Assembly: GCA_003643835.1 (NCBI GenBank)
Contig: QMKX01000012.1
Location: forward strand, 1 to 47,745
Direction: 5' to 3'
DNA: 47,745 nucleotides
From: Campylobacterota bacterium
GTDB lineage: Bacteria; Campylobacterota; Campylobacteria; Campylobacterales; Arcobacteraceae
The notes beneath the pieces were generated by a model. It did no database searches, had not been told where the DNA came from, and saw nothing but the letters and a program-made list of their open reading frames with translations. Both the position numbers and the translations under genes were made by a program. Positions 1 to 9,596 of the stretch are shown one piece after another (position 1 is the first letter of the stretch; each line of letters begins with the position of its first letter).

Positions 1-73
1 GTATTGTCGATGTTCCATCTTCAGCGAAAACCAAAGTTGATATTGCCAACAAACCAAATATAATTTTATTCAT
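1..73 (-). CDS. Exported protein, N-terminal fragment
   Basis: Only the first 24 codons lie in the window. The ATG is at 73-71 on the minus strand, with an AAGGA ribosome binding site a few bases upstream. The peptide begins MNKIIFGLLAISTLVFAEDG: a basic start, a hydrophobic core and a VFA-ED junction, which is a typical signal peptide with cleavage after the alanine. The product is probably periplasmic or outer membrane. Nothing about its function can be seen. Confidence 0.6.
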   Translation of the reverse strand, partial: MNKIIFGLLAISTLVFAEDGTSTI

Positions 74-225
74 ATTTATCCTTTTTTGAAGTTTTGTCTT
101 TCGGATATCGTAAATGCTCGAGCTATTTAAAACTATATCTAAATATCTCACTGCATCAACAAGCACATAAATGCGACCTGTTTCCCTACTAAACAAACAT
201 GAAAGTATATCAAGATTAGCTTAAA

Positions 226-939
226 CTAATCAATATTTTTCTCTATATAAATAATTCTACCGCAACTATCGCATACATTTATGTCATTGCCCAATTTTAA
301 CAGGTTGTATGTTTTGTTGCTAATTTTCATAAAACAACCGTAACAAGCTTTATTTTTAACCTTCACAACGGCAGTTTCTTTTGCCCATCTTTGTATATTT
401 TCATAAAAATTTAAAAGTTTTTTATCTACATATTTTGCCAATGCTGTTTTTTGCTTTTTTATCTCATTTATTTTTGTATTTAACTCTTTTATCTCGCCTT
501 TTATACTTTTTGATAGTTTATCAAAAAGCTTTTTTTCTATTTTAAGCTCTTCTTGTTTCTCTTTATTTTGACTTTTTTTAAGTTCGATTATATTTTGAAG
601 TCTTGTTATTTCATCATTTGTGAATGATATTGATGATTTAGCTATATCCTCTTCTATTTGCACAGCATTAACTTCTTTTTGAGTTTTGGCCTTTTTTGAT
701 TTTTTTGTTATATCTTTTAGTTGCGTAGACAAATCTTTTAAGTGTGTATTATTTTTAGATACATTTTGCTGTGTATTTACTATATTTTCTTTTGTTGTTT
801 CAATATCATTTTTTATATTTTCAATTTTATTGGCACTTTTTTTAAGCACTTTTTCGTGGTTGCTTATCTGCGGTTTTATCTCACTTATATCTTGGTTTAA
901 CTGCGATAAACCAATCAAATGTTCAAACTCTTTATTCAA
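226..939 (-). CDS. Coiled-coil protein with C4-type zinc ribbon (COG1579-like)
   Basis: This 237-residue protein has two parts. Residues 1 to about 165 are highly charged, rich in Lys, Glu, Asn and Ile, and look like a long coiled coil. The C-terminus has two Cys pairs, C199-x2-C202 and C223-x2-C226, which form a zinc ribbon. This layout matches the widespread COG1579 family, which has structural homologues but no settled function; nucleic-acid or protein binding is likely. The ATG overlaps the 3' end of the upstream nif3-like gene by 8 bp, so the two are probably translationally coupled. The reading frame is intact and the length is normal for the family. Confidence 0.85.
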   Translation of the reverse strand: MNKEFEHLIGLSQLNQDISEIKPQISNHEKVLKKSANKIENIKNDIETTKENIVNTQQNVSKNNTHLKDLSTQLKDITKKSKKAKTQKEVNAVQIEEDIAKSSISFTNDEITRLQNIIELKKSQNKEKQEELKIEKKLFDKLSKSIKGEIKELNTKINEIKKQKTALAKYVDKKLLNFYENIQRWAKETAVVKVKNKACYGCFMKISNKTYNLLKLGNDINVCDSCGRIIYIEKNID

Positions 940-1681
940 ATTTTTTCTCCTGCTGTGGGTTTTGTATTTTTGGTATTATAACTTTTATTTCTTTATGTTC
1001 CAAGTAGTTTGTTAATTTTTTATAAATTAAACTGCCAAAATGCTTCTCACTTTCAAAATGACCAATATCTATAAGTGATATATCTTTTGCTTTCGCCTCG
1101 ACAGCATTATGATATTTAACATCTCCTGTTAAAAAACAATCGGTTGTGATATTATTTAAAAATGATGTGCCACTTCCACACATTATTGTGATATCTTTTA
1201 TATTCTCTTTTGTTTTAACAAAGTTAAAGTATTTTTTATCTATCTTTTGTGATATTGTTTCTAAAAGTTTATCAAAACTTGTATCTACTTGTGAAATAAA
1301 AAGATAGTCATTTTTCATCTCACCACAAAACCCTAAAATATTTTCGCAAAAATATCTATTTAGATGAGTTTTATCAAAATTTGTATGCATAGATATCAAT
1401 TTTATATCTTTTTTTATCATTTTATACAAAAATTTAGTCGCCATGTCATCAAAATTGATGCGACTAATTGGTGTAAATATCATGGGATGATGCGATATCA
1501 CCAAAGTGTTGTTTGGTAAGCTGTCTAATAGTGTGTCATCGATATCTATAGTCAAGCAAATCGTATCAAACGTATCTTTTTTGTTTCCTACAAGCAAACC
1601 GCTATTGTCCCATTGTTCTTGTAGTTCAAAAGCAGATATATCGTCCAAAAACATAAATATATCGGCTATTTTATATTTCAT
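932..1681 (-). CDS. Nif3-like dinuclear metal centre protein
   Basis: This 249-residue protein belongs to the Nif3/GTP cyclohydrolase I type 2 family. Visible metal-site motifs are VISHHPMIF (H64, H65), MHTNFD (H99, D103) and DIGHFESE (H208, E212). The N-terminal stretch with WDNSGLLVG is also typical. Family members form hexameric toroids with a two-metal site; the physiological reaction is not settled. The gene starts with ATG just after lysS (1 bp gap) and overlaps the zinc-ribbon gene downstream, so it belongs to the cvpA-lysS transcription unit. Confidence 0.9.
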   Translation of the reverse strand: MKYKIADIFMFLDDISAFELQEQWDNSGLLVGNKKDTFDTICLTIDIDDTLLDSLPNNTLVISHHPMIFTPISRINFDDMATKFLYKMIKKDIKLISMHTNFDKTHLNRYFCENILGFCGEMKNDYLFISQVDTSFDKLLETISQKIDKKYFNFVKTKENIKDITIMCGSGTSFLNNITTDCFLTGDVKYHNAVEAKAKDISLIDIGHFESEKHFGSLIYKKLTNYLEHKEIKVIIPKIQNPQQEKKFE

Positions 1682-1682
1682 T

Positions 1683-3173
1683 TTAGCTCTTATTTTTTGT
1701 TTTCATAGCAGGAAAAAGTATGACATCTCTTATGCTTTGTTTATTTGTAAGCAACATAACTAATCTATCTATACCTATACCCTGTCCAGCAGTTGGTGGC
1801 ATACCATATGACAAAGCATCAATATAATCTTCATCCATCTCATGTGCCTCATCATCACCTGATTCTTTAGCAACTATTTGTTGTTCAAACCTACCAAGCT
1901 GATCAATTGGGTCATTTAGCTCACTAAAAGCATTTGCGATCTCTTTTCCAGCTATGAATAGTTCGAACCTTTGTGCTATATTATGGTCGTCATCATCTCG
2001 TCTTGCTAATGGGCTTATTTGTATAGGATAATCCACTATAAATGTAGGATTTATAAGTTTATGCTCTACAAATATATCAAAAAGTTCGCCTTGTAGTTGT
2101 CCTAAATTTAGTTTTTGTTTTATTGGTATATTTTTAGCTTCAAAGAAACTATATATTTTTTCTATGTCGCCACATATGTCTGCTGGTATCTCGCCAATTG
2201 TTATTAGACTTTCTACAAATGGCACTTGTAAAATATCAGAAAAATCTATTTGTTTATCAGCATAATCTATCTTTTTTGGCAAGTTTAAACTATGTAAAAG
2301 GTATTCAAGATATTCTATTGTAAGTTTTATCAAATCTTTGTAAGTTTTATAAGCCCAATAAAATTCAATAGATGTAAACTCAGGATTGTGTGTTGCGTCC
2401 ATACCTTCATTTCTAAAGTTTCTATTTATCTCAAACACGGCATCAAAACCGCCTACTATGAGACGCTTTAAATACAATTCTGGTGCAATTCGCAAATACC
2501 TATCCACCGATAAACTATTATGGTGTGTTATAAATGGTTTTGCATTTGCTCCTCCTGCTATTGGGTGCATCATAGGTGTCTCAACTTCCAAAAAATCTTT
2601 TGCTTCAAAAAATTGTCTAGTTAGTGATATTATCTTACTTCTTGTTTGAAAAGTTTGTTTTATATTATCATTCATAATCATATCAAGATATCTTTGTCTG
2701 TATCGTTGCTCTTTATCTTGCAGTCCATGAAATTTTTCAGGCAATGGCGATATAGCTTTTGTCAGCATTGATATTTTTTGAGCATATATAGATAACTCAC
2801 CTTTCCCAGTGACAAAAGCATATCCAACGACCTCTACAATATCGCCAGTTTCAAAACATTTTTTAAATATATTGTTATAAAATCCATCTTCGAGATTGTC
2901 TCTTGATACATAAACTTGCAAAAGTGATGTAGCGTCTTCTATCTTCAAAAAAGTTGCTTTGCCCATAATACGAAAAAATTTGATACGGCCACATATAGTG
3001 AATACTTTTGTCTCATCTCTTTTGTTTTCAAGAGATACTATGTGTTTGTTTGTTTGCTTAAAAGTTTTTATATCACTATCTTTTTTAGTTTTGTTTGAAT
3101 AAGGATTGATACCAAGCTCTCTTAAGTTTTTCGCTTTTTGCACTCTTTGTTGTATATAAATATTTTCAAACAA
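1683..3173 (-). CDS. lysS: Lysyl-tRNA synthetase, class II
   Basis: The enzyme charges tRNA-Lys with lysine using ATP. It has an N-terminal OB-fold anticodon-binding domain (about residues 50-150, with [19 protein letters not shown]) and a class II catalytic core. Motif 2 is visible as [18 protein letters not shown] and motif 3 as [11 protein letters not shown]. The frame is open upstream of 3173, but I chose the TTG at 3173. It gives [17 protein letters not shown], the usual start of this family, leaves 1 bp after the cvpA stop, and has an AGGTGG sequence about 8 bases upstream. The resulting 496 residues match the family length. Confidence 0.95.
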   Translation of the reverse strand: MFENIYIQQRVQKAKNLRELGINPYSNKTKKDSDIKTFKQTNKHIVSLENKRDETKVFTICGRIKFFRIMGKATFLKIEDATSLLQVYVSRDNLEDGFYNNIFKKCFETGDIVEVVGYAFVTGKGELSIYAQKISMLTKAISPLPEKFHGLQDKEQRYRQRYLDMIMNDNIKQTFQTRSKIISLTRQFFEAKDFLEVETPMMHPIAGGANAKPFITHHNSLSVDRYLRIAPELYLKRLIVGGFDAVFEINRNFRNEGMDATHNPEFTSIEFYWAYKTYKDLIKLTIEYLEYLLHSLNLPKKIDYADKQIDFSDILQVPFVESLITIGEIPADICGDIEKIYSFFEAKNIPIKQKLNLGQLQGELFDIFVEHKLINPTFIVDYPIQISPLARRDDDDHNIAQRFELFIAGKEIANAFSELNDPIDQLGRFEQQIVAKESGDDEAHEMDEDYIDALSYGMPPTAGQGIGIDRLVMLLTNKQSIRDVILFPAMKTKNKS

Positions 3174-3174
3174 T

Positions 3175-3720
3175 TTATTTATCCACCTTTTCTTCCAGTT
3201 TTTTATCAATAATTTTTTCAATACTTTGCGGTGTCTGTCCACCTATTTTTAATATATACGACCCTGTTGTTTTAAACACTTCATACATAATACTATCTTT
3301 GTTTGCTTTGTCTAATTTTTGTGCTACCATATCTATACTGGTCAAAGCATAAATAGATATTGAAAATATCAAAAATACTTTAGCGGTTCCAAAACAAAAA
3401 CCTAAAAATTTGTCAAATATACCCAAACCACTTTTATCTGCTATTTTATATACTATAAGTCCTATCATATATACCAAGCTCCAAAATACTAAAAGCGACA
3501 CAACAAAACCAACAATCATATATGTAGAGTTGTTTTCAATTCCTACAATATCACCAATAATCTTACCGATACTATTGGCAATTCTTGAAGCTACGAAAAC
3601 ACCGCCAATTATGCCTACAAGTCCAAATGCTTCTTTTATCAGACCTCTAATCAAACCCTTAAATCCCAATACCGTGATGATACTTATAGTAATAACATCA
3701 AACAAGCCTACATTTTCCAA
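3175..3720 (-). CDS. cvpA: CvpA family inner-membrane protein
   Basis: This 181-residue protein has about four hydrophobic segments. The family signature is the N-terminal [22 protein letters not shown]. CvpA-family proteins are needed for colicin V production in E. coli and affect envelope stress elsewhere; their molecular role is unclear. A charged C-terminal tail follows the last membrane segment. The start is TTG at 3720. lysS begins 1 bp after the stop codon, so the two are cotranscribed. Confidence 0.85.
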   Translation of the reverse strand: MENVGLFDVITISIITVLGFKGLIRGLIKEAFGLVGIIGGVFVASRIANSIGKIIGDIVGIENNSTYMIVGFVVSLLVFWSLVYMIGLIVYKIADKSGLGIFDKFLGFCFGTAKVFLIFSISIYALTSIDMVAQKLDKANKDSIMYEVFKTTGSYILKIGGQTPQSIEKIIDKKLEEKVDK

Positions 3721-3811
3721 ATTTTGCCTTTTTTATTTTTGAGCCCGTATTTGGGTATTTTTCTTAAATTTTGCACAAATAAAATTTTATATTTGTAAAT
3801 AATCTTATATT

Positions 3812-5077
3812 TTAGCAAATTATCTTTAAAGTTGCTACGACACCATCTAAACCATCATCTCGATTTTTCAAATATATCTGCGACCCTATGGTATCTGATG
3901 CATTTTTAGACAAATATAAGCCCAGTCCAACCCCTTGTTTGTCGCCATATCTTATAAATGGTGCAAAATAATCAACCGATTCATCTATCGTTTGGCCTTC
4001 GTTTATAATTTTTATATATACATATTGTTGTTGTTTCTCCAAAGAAACTATTATCTCGCTATTCTCTTTAGCAAATTTAATCGCATTTTGTAACAGATTT
4101 TGAACTATTTGAGAAAACATTGTGGGTTGTATTTTTAGTTTTATATTTTCAATATTATTTTTTAGTTTTATTTTATACGACTTTTGAGCTATAAATGAGA
4201 AGTCATTTACAACTACTTTGACACTTGAAGCTACATCAATATATTTCTCATGTTCAAACTTTGTAGCCTCTTGTCTTCCCATCTCCATAACTGAACTTAC
4301 TATGTTTGTCATTTTGTCTGTTTCAGATAAATTTAACAATAGTGTTTCTTTATATTGTTCAATTGTTCTTGGCTTTTTTAGCATTATATCGTTTTTTAGC
4401 TTTATGACACTTAGAGGAGTTTTCAACTCGTGTGTGATACCTATATACAACTCTTTTTGATATAAAATATGAGACTTGACTTTATTTGCTAATTTATTCA
4501 ATGATACGACAATGGGGTGAAACTCATAAGGCATGGTAGCTTTATCCAAAGTTTGTATATTGTTAGTGTCTGTATTTGCTATAAGTTTGGAAAACTTGTT
4601 TATGGGAAGTGTTAGGACTTTTGATATTGTAACGGCATACAAAATAACAAAAAATAGCCCAATAAAAGCAAATATAAATAAATTTTGAAATATTTTATCA
4701 ATAGTATCAAAAGTTGTTGTCATATCTTTTGTTATTGTTATAAAACTATTTTTGATATCTGTTGATGGATACTCAATCTTGTAAAAACTTCTGCCGTCTT
4801 TTTTATAGTTGCTGTGGTATATTTTTTGCTTTTTGTTTATAAATATGATATCTATTGAAGTTCTATTTTCCAAAAAATAGCCCAACATAGTGATACTTTT
4901 TTGATCTAATTTATTTAGGTTGTTTACAAGTTTTGCATTTAATTCCAGATTATTTTCTATGTCGGACTTTATTGTGGTCAATATATAGTTATAAAAAAAC
5001 AAAGATATAGCAAACAAAAATACAGAAGTTGCAACTATAAGTCTAGTCAGAAACTCTCTTTGTATGCTAAACTTCAA
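3812..5077 (-). CDS. Sensor histidine kinase
   Basis: This 421-residue membrane kinase has one transmembrane segment at about 13-35, a sensor region of roughly 95 residues, and a second segment at about 131-152. A HAMP-like linker, a dimerisation domain with phospho-acceptor H216 (ITHELKTPLSVIK) and an ATPase domain follow. The N box (NLLQNAIKFAKEN) and the glycine-rich GVGLGLYLSKN are present. The start is TTG at 5077 with AAAGG upstream. It lies 12 bp after the response regulator gene and is its obvious partner. The signal sensed cannot be told from the sequence. Confidence 0.9.
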   Translation of the reverse strand: MKFSIQREFLTRLIVATSVFLFAISLFFYNYILTTIKSDIENNLELNAKLVNNLNKLDQKSITMLGYFLENRTSIDIIFINKKQKIYHSNYKKDGRSFYKIEYPSTDIKNSFITITKDMTTTFDTIDKIFQNLFIFAFIGLFFVILYAVTISKVLTLPINKFSKLIANTDTNNIQTLDKATMPYEFHPIVVSLNKLANKVKSHILYQKELYIGITHELKTPLSVIKLKNDIMLKKPRTIEQYKETLLLNLSETDKMTNIVSSVMEMGRQEATKFEHEKYIDVASSVKVVVNDFSFIAQKSYKIKLKNNIENIKLKIQPTMFSQIVQNLLQNAIKFAKENSEIIVSLEKQQQYVYIKIINEGQTIDESVDYFAPFIRYGDKQGVGLGLYLSKNASDTIGSQIYLKNRDDGLDGVVATLKIIC

Positions 5078-5089
5078 TACTGTGAACCT

Positions 5090-5776
5090 TTAGTCCAACT
5101 CGTCATCATCTTTACTATTATAACAAAATCTATAACCCCTTCGTCTTACTGTATCTATGGTAGATATACCAAGTGGCTTGTCCATCTTTTGTCTTATTTG
5201 ATTTATCGCTACTTCTATGACATTTGGTGTTACTAACTCTGGTTCTTCCCATATAGAGTCAAGAAGTTGCTCTTTCGATACTATCTGGTCTCTATGTCTG
5301 GCTAAATGAGAAAGCACCTCAAAAGGTTTGCCTTTTAACTCGATCTCTTTGTCGTTGAGTGTCACCTTTTCGTCATCGGTGTCGATAATCAAATCATCTA
5401 TTGCTATACAATTACTACCACCAAATCTAAGTCTCGCTCTAATTTTAGCGATAAAAATATCAAAGTCAAATGGTTTTGTGATATAATCATCTATTCCTAC
5501 ATCAAATGCATCGAGTATACTTTGTTTATCATCTCTGGCACTTAAAATCACAACGGCGGTTTTGCCAAATCTACTTTTGACAGTTTTTGCTATACCCAAA
5601 CCGCTGCCATCACTTAACATCCAATCCACGATTATCAAGTCATAATGCCTTATCTCTATAAAATACTCTGCATCTGCTAAATTTTCTACAGAATCAACCA
5701 AATATCCTTCGTCCAACAAACCATCTACTATGGTTTTATTTAAAGTTATTTCATCTTCAACTACTAACAGTCTCAA
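5090..5776 (-). CDS. OmpR-type response regulator
   Basis: This 228-residue protein has a receiver domain (acidic VVEDE near residues 5-9, phospho-acceptor D51, conserved Lys in ITKPFDF) and a C-terminal winged-helix DNA-binding domain (about 130-222, ending in DTVRRRGYRF). It starts with TTG at 5776, with AGGA upstream. It is the first gene of a two-gene operon with the histidine kinase that follows and has its own -10 box at 5799-5804. The target genes are unknown. Confidence 0.92.
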   Translation of the reverse strand: MRLLVVEDEITLNKTIVDGLLDEGYLVDSVENLADAEYFIEIRHYDLIIVDWMLSDGSGLGIAKTVKSRFGKTAVVILSARDDKQSILDAFDVGIDDYITKPFDFDIFIAKIRARLRFGGSNCIAIDDLIIDTDDEKVTLNDKEIELKGKPFEVLSHLARHRDQIVSKEQLLDSIWEEPELVTPNVIEVAINQIRQKMDKPLGISTIDTVRRRGYRFCYNSKDDDELD

Positions 5777-5798
5777 TTCTAAATCCTATTTTTTAGTG

Positions 5799-5804
5799 AT
5801 TATA
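5799..5804 (-). promoter_or_regulatory. -10 box for the response regulator/kinase operon
   Basis: The minus strand reads TATAAT here, preceded by ATGA and by T/A-rich DNA, 22 bases upstream of the TTG start. No -35 hexamer is evident, as is usual for sigma-70 promoters in Campylobacterota. Confidence 0.6.
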
Positions 5805-5899
5805 TCATAATTTTACTTAAAATACTTTTTTGTGCGATACAAATACTACAATTTCTAAATTTTCTTTATCTATCAAACAATAATTAAAGATTTTTTAGA

Positions 5900-5905
5900 T
5901 ATAAT
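5900..5905 (+). promoter_or_regulatory. -10 box for the peb4-fba-queF unit
   Basis: TATAAT lies in TTTTTTAGATATAATTGTGC, 28 bases upstream of the ATG at 5934. A run of T residues precedes it. The 157-bp gap from 5777 to 5933 therefore carries two divergent promoters. Confidence 0.65.
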
Positions 5906-5933
5906 TGTGCTTAACAAATCAAAAAGGAAAAAT

Positions 5934-6728
5934 ATGAAAAAAATTTTAATCGTTTGTGTGGTATTTGCACAATTTGCAATATCCGCTCAAAATTATGGCA
6001 CCGTAAATGGTGAAAAAATTACAGACCAAGATGTCAAACTAATAGTAGGCAAAAGTATAAATTTGAACACTATACCAAAAGCAGATAAAACAAAAATTTT
6101 AGACCAAATAGTCAAAAAAAAGCTTCTTATGGCATATGCTATGAAATCTGGAGTTCCAAATAGCAAAGGATTTAAAGAAGCGATGCATGTCCTAAAAGGC
6201 AACCTCGCTTTAGAGTATTGGATGCAAAAAGAGGTCAACAATATAAAAGTATCCGACACTCAAATGAAAACATTTTACGATAAAAATAGAAAAAATTTAT
6301 CTCAAAAAGCAGTTATGAGGGCTAGCCATATATTATTAAAAACAAAGTCAAAAGCACAAGAGTTGATAACAACACTTAACAAAAGTCAAAATAAGTTTCA
6401 AACATTTAAAACTCTTGCCAAACAGCACTCAACAGGACCAACCGGTCCAAATGGCGGCGATTTAGGCTGGTTTGAACCAAAGTCTATGGTGCCTCAATTT
6501 TCTAAGGCAGCTTCAAAACTAAACAAAAACAACTACTCAAAAACTCCCATAAAAACTAAATATGGATATCATATAATTTATCTTGAAGACAAAAAACCTG
6601 AAGGCACAGCATCATACGATGATTCAAAAGCTAAAATAATAGAAGTTTTAAAACAAAAAAAACTTATGGACAAAATTGATAAAAAAGTATTGTCGCTTGA
6701 GAAAAAAGCATCAATAAAACTAAACTAA
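5934..6728 (+). CDS. peb4: PEB4/SurA-like periplasmic peptidyl-prolyl isomerase
   Basis: This 264-residue chaperone and prolyl isomerase probably helps outer-membrane proteins fold. A signal peptide (MKKILIVCVVFAQFAISAQ) is followed by a SurA-N-like helical region. A parvulin domain spans about residues 130-230 (ASHILLKTK, GGDLGWFEP, TKYGYHIIYLED) and a basic C-terminal helix closes the protein. The frame is open back to a GTG at 5907, but the ATG at 5934 has AAGGAA at the right distance and gives the signal peptide directly. The aldolase gene follows after 10 bp; the same pair (peb4 next to fba) occurs in Campylobacter jejuni. Confidence 0.88.
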   Translation: MKKILIVCVVFAQFAISAQNYGTVNGEKITDQDVKLIVGKSINLNTIPKADKTKILDQIVKKKLLMAYAMKSGVPNSKGFKEAMHVLKGNLALEYWMQKEVNNIKVSDTQMKTFYDKNRKNLSQKAVMRASHILLKTKSKAQELITTLNKSQNKFQTFKTLAKQHSTGPTGPNGGDLGWFEPKSMVPQFSKAASKLNKNNYSKTPIKTKYGYHIIYLEDKKPEGTASYDDSKAKIIEVLKQKKLMDKIDKKVLSLEKKASIKLN

Positions 6729-6738
6729 GATTTGTACC

Positions 6739-7806
6739 ATGTCGTTTTCAAAATACAAAGGCGTAGTCAATGCTACACAGGCAAAAGAGATATACAAAAA
6801 AGCAAAAGAGAAGAATCTTGCAATACCCGCTATAAATATAGTCAATAGCGAATCAATAAATGCTGTTTTAGCAGAAGCAAAAAAAAGGCAAATGCCAATA
6901 ATACTACAGTTTAGCCATGGTGGAGCGAAGCATTTTGCTGGTTCTTGCTGCGACAATAACGCTAAAACTGCCATAATAGGAGCTGTAGCAGGGGCCAAAT
7001 ATATACACTATATTTCAAAACACTATGGAGTAGCTGTCATATTGCACACAGACCACGCAAATAAAAAACTGCTTCCTTGGATAGATGGGTTATTAGAAGA
7101 GGGGCAGAAGTATTTTAAACATACCAAAAAGCCACTTTTTACATCTCATATGCTTGATTTAAGCGCTGAATTATTAGATGAAAATATCGCTATATCAACA
7201 CAATATTTTAAAAAATTTCACGAATTAAATATGGGTATAGAAATAGAGCTTGGTATCACAGGCGGCGAAGAGGATGGAGTTGACAATAGTTCAATTGAAA
7301 ATGATTTGTTGTATACTCAACCGGATGATGTTCTTCTGGCCTACAGACAACTCAGTCTTATAGGAGAAAATTTTACTATAGCTGCCAGTTTTGGCAATGT
7401 TCACGGAGTATATAAGCCGGGCAATGTCATTTTGATGCCATCTATTTTAAGAGATAGTCAAAAACATATCAAAACAAAACTATCTTTAAGTACCAACAAT
7501 CCTATTGATTTTGTGTTTCATGGTGGTAGCGGCAGCGAGCATTCTAAAATACAAGAAGCTATAAGTTATGGTGTTGTCAAGATGAACATAGATACAGACA
7601 CACAATGGGCATTTTGGAGTGGAGTAAATAAATTTCAAAAAGAAAACCAAGATAAACTACAAACCCAAATAGGAAATAACGAAGGCAAAGAAAAGCCAAA
7701 TAAAAACTACTACGATCCAAGGGTATGGTTAGGTTATGGTATTAGCTCTATGGCATCGCGTGTAGGTAAAGCATATGATGATTTGACACTACAATATGAA
7801 AAATAA
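6739..7806 (+). CDS. fba: Class II fructose-1,6-bisphosphate aldolase
   Basis: The enzyme cleaves or forms fructose-1,6-bisphosphate from two triose phosphates in glycolysis/gluconeogenesis, using a divalent metal. The 355 residues match the long FbaA type. HTDHANKKLLP supplies catalytic D105 and zinc ligand H106. GGSGSEHSKIQEAISYGVVK and MNIDTDTQWAFW form the phosphate-binding part. It starts with ATG 10 bp after the peb4-like gene, and its 3' end overlaps queF by 11 bp. Confidence 0.95.
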   Translation: MSFSKYKGVVNATQAKEIYKKAKEKNLAIPAINIVNSESINAVLAEAKKRQMPIILQFSHGGAKHFAGSCCDNNAKTAIIGAVAGAKYIHYISKHYGVAVILHTDHANKKLLPWIDGLLEEGQKYFKHTKKPLFTSHMLDLSAELLDENIAISTQYFKKFHELNMGIEIELGITGGEEDGVDNSSIENDLLYTQPDDVLLAYRQLSLIGENFTIAASFGNVHGVYKPGNVILMPSILRDSQKHIKTKLSLSTNNPIDFVFHGGSGSEHSKIQEAISYGVVKMNIDTDTQWAFWSGVNKFQKENQDKLQTQIGNNEGKEKPNKNYYDPRVWLGYGISSMASRVGKAYDDLTLQYEK

Positions 7807-8185
7807 AAAAAAATATGGTGAATTAGAAGTAAATCAGTTTGATATAAATAACCCACAAAATTTTTGGCCAAATACACATAAAAAAAACTACAAGATAAAC
7901 ATAAAACTACCTGAATTTATGTGTAGGTGTCCTATGAGTGGGTATTTTGATTTTGCTACTATTTATATACAATACATTCCAAATTCTTTGGTTATTGAAC
8001 TAAAAGCACTGAAGCTTTATATAAATAGTTTTGCTTCAAAATACATATCTCATGAAAATTCATCAAATGAGATATATGATACTATTTATGAAAAACTCCA
8101 ACCAAAAAAACTAAAACTCACGGCAGTGTTTAATCCAAGAGGAAATGTAAGCACAAAGATTGTGATAGATAGCGAAGATATTTAA
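7796..8185 (+). CDS. queF: NADPH-dependent preQ0 reductase QueF
   Basis: It reduces 7-cyano-7-deazaguanine (preQ0) to preQ1 on the way to queuosine in tRNA. At 129 residues it is the short, unimodular type. The nucleophile C45 and proton donor D52 lie in RCPMSGYFDFATI. ELKALKLYINSF and ISHENSSNEIYD are the substrate and cofactor signatures, and FNPRGNVSTKI matches the usual C-terminal strand. Its start overlaps the end of fba by 11 bp, so it is probably read from the same transcript. Confidence 0.92.
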   Translation: MKNKKKYGELEVNQFDINNPQNFWPNTHKKNYKINIKLPEFMCRCPMSGYFDFATIYIQYIPNSLVIELKALKLYINSFASKYISHENSSNEIYDTIYEKLQPKKLKLTAVFNPRGNVSTKIVIDSEDI

Positions 8186-8214
8186 AATATACTCAAGACA
8201 CCTCTAGAACATCT

Positions 8215-8721
8215 CTAATTTTCTAAATTATCCTTGATATAATTATATATAATTTTTGCATCGTCTTGGGTTACTGACTTGGCTACAGGCGACATCAAAT
8301 ATGCATTGTTTGAGCTTATCTCATCTCTTGCATATTGCGATAGTCTATGCTGGAAGTCATCAAATTTTTTGTATTTTAACAAATCCTTATCACTTTTTTT
8401 GTGGCATCTTTTGCATCTTGTGTCAAACAATTTTTTTGCTATTTTTTTGTCTGTTTTCAACTTGATAGGTTTTGCTATATTTTGTTTGTTATTGACAAAT
8501 ATATATACAAAGTTTAACTTTTCGTTAGTTTTATTTGTTTGTATATCTTTTACAAACCATCCATCGTCAAGCATATTTTTGATAGTCTTGCCAACACATT
8601 CATCGCCTTCAAGTATAGCAGTTTTCATCATCGATGGTGTAGTAACAGCTTCTTTGTAGCATAAAATAGCTTTAGCGTTTAGTGATATTACAAACAATAA
8701 TATATAGAAAAAAACTCTCAT
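8215..8721 (-). CDS. Periplasmic monoheme c-type cytochrome
   Basis: This 168-residue protein has a signal peptide (MRVFFYILLFVISLNAKA), a cysteine-containing domain of about 75 residues, and a C-terminal cytochrome c domain. C103-x2-C106-H107 (CKRCH) binds heme, and the methionine in YLMSPVA is the likely sixth ligand. The ATG at 8721 is used; it overlaps the sppA stop (TGATG), indicating coupling. The redox partner is not evident. The 29-bp gap between its stop and the convergent queF stop shows no strong hairpin. Confidence 0.8.
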   Translation of the reverse strand: MRVFFYILLFVISLNAKAILCYKEAVTTPSMMKTAILEGDECVGKTIKNMLDDGWFVKDIQTNKTNEKLNFVYIFVNNKQNIAKPIKLKTDKKIAKKLFDTRCKRCHKKSDKDLLKYKKFDDFQHRLSQYARDEISSNNAYLMSPVAKSVTQDDAKIIYNYIKDNLEN

Positions 8722-9596
8722 CAATATGCCTTCAAGCTTGAAGTATACAATTGTATTGATTTGATTAAACTTGTATTGACTTGTTTCACAAATTTTTCAA
8801 ACCTATCCTCTTCTTGCCATACTGGTTTATCAACTTTTGCTTTTTTTATCAAAAATTCTTTAGCTTTTGATATGGTAGCTACTTCATCTATGAGACCGAT
8901 GTCTTTAGCTTGTCTTGCTGTAAATATGTGACCATCTGCGAACATATTTTTGTCGATTTGTAGTTTTCTTGCTTTTAAAACATCGTCTACAAACATATCG
9001 TATGTATCATTTATAACTTTTGATAACTCCTGCTTTTCTATATCATCCCATGCTCTGGCGCTTGTGCCTACACTTTTATATTTACCTGCTTTTATTGTTT
9101 GAGTTTCAATACCGATTTTTTCCATAAGTTTTTCTGTGTTGATACCACTTATAATGACACCGATACTGCCTACAATACTGCCAGGATTTGCTATTATTTT
9201 AGAGCTATACAAGCTAGCATAATAGCTACCACTTGCTATCACACCGCTAGCATAAGATACCACCGGTTTAAGTTCGTTTAGTTCTTTTATAGCATAAGCA
9301 ATCTCAACAGACGCATCTACAGCGCCTCCGGGCGAGTTTATTTTTATAAGCACCCCTTTTATATTCTCGTCATTTTTAATTTTGTCAAGTTGTTTTATGA
9401 TATTGTCCGATAAAATTATAGGACCGACTATTTCTACTTGAGCTAAATTAGCGCTTGCGGTGCTCAATGTTTCTTTGTCAATATTTAAAACTATATACAA
9501 TAATATCGTGAAAAATAAAACAGATTTAAAGTTTCGTTGAACAAATCGTATTGGTGCTGTTATTGGTAAAAATATTTTTTCTATGAAGTTTATCAT
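8721..9596 (-). CDS. sppA: Signal peptide peptidase SppA (short form)
   Basis: This 291-residue membrane-bound serine protease degrades cleaved signal peptides. One transmembrane segment (about 24-40) is followed by a crotonase-like protease domain. The Ser/Lys dyad is probably S122 in IASGSYY and K174 in AGKYKSVG. INSPGGAVDAS is the usual oxyanion/binding loop. It is the single-domain type, as in Bacillus, rather than the double-length E. coli form. It overlaps the DUF59 gene upstream by 4 bp and the cytochrome gene downstream by 3 bp. Confidence 0.92.
   Translation of the reverse strand: MINFIEKIFLPITAPIRFVQRNFKSVLFFTILLYIVLNIDKETLSTASANLAQVEIVGPIILSDNIIKQLDKIKNDENIKGVLIKINSPGGAVDASVEIAYAIKELNELKPVVSYASGVIASGSYYASLYSSKIIANPGSIVGSIGVIISGINTEKLMEKIGIETQTIKAGKYKSVGTSARAWDDIEKQELSKVINDTYDMFVDDVLKARKLQIDKNMFADGHIFTARQAKDIGLIDEVATISKAKEFLIKKAKVDKPVWQEEDRFEKFVKQVNTSLIKSIQLYTSSLKAY

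Noticed and set aside
74-220. Open minus-strand frame of about 49 codons running into the signal-peptide gene at 73
   Set aside because: It has no ATG and no ribosome binding site until the ATG at 73, which does have AAGGA; no family was recognised. Kept as intergenic DNA, though the lack of stops is mildly unusual.
74-225. RNase P, SRP or tRNA gene next to the zinc-ribbon gene
   Set aside because: None of the conserved core sequences or a cloverleaf could be found in this short gap.
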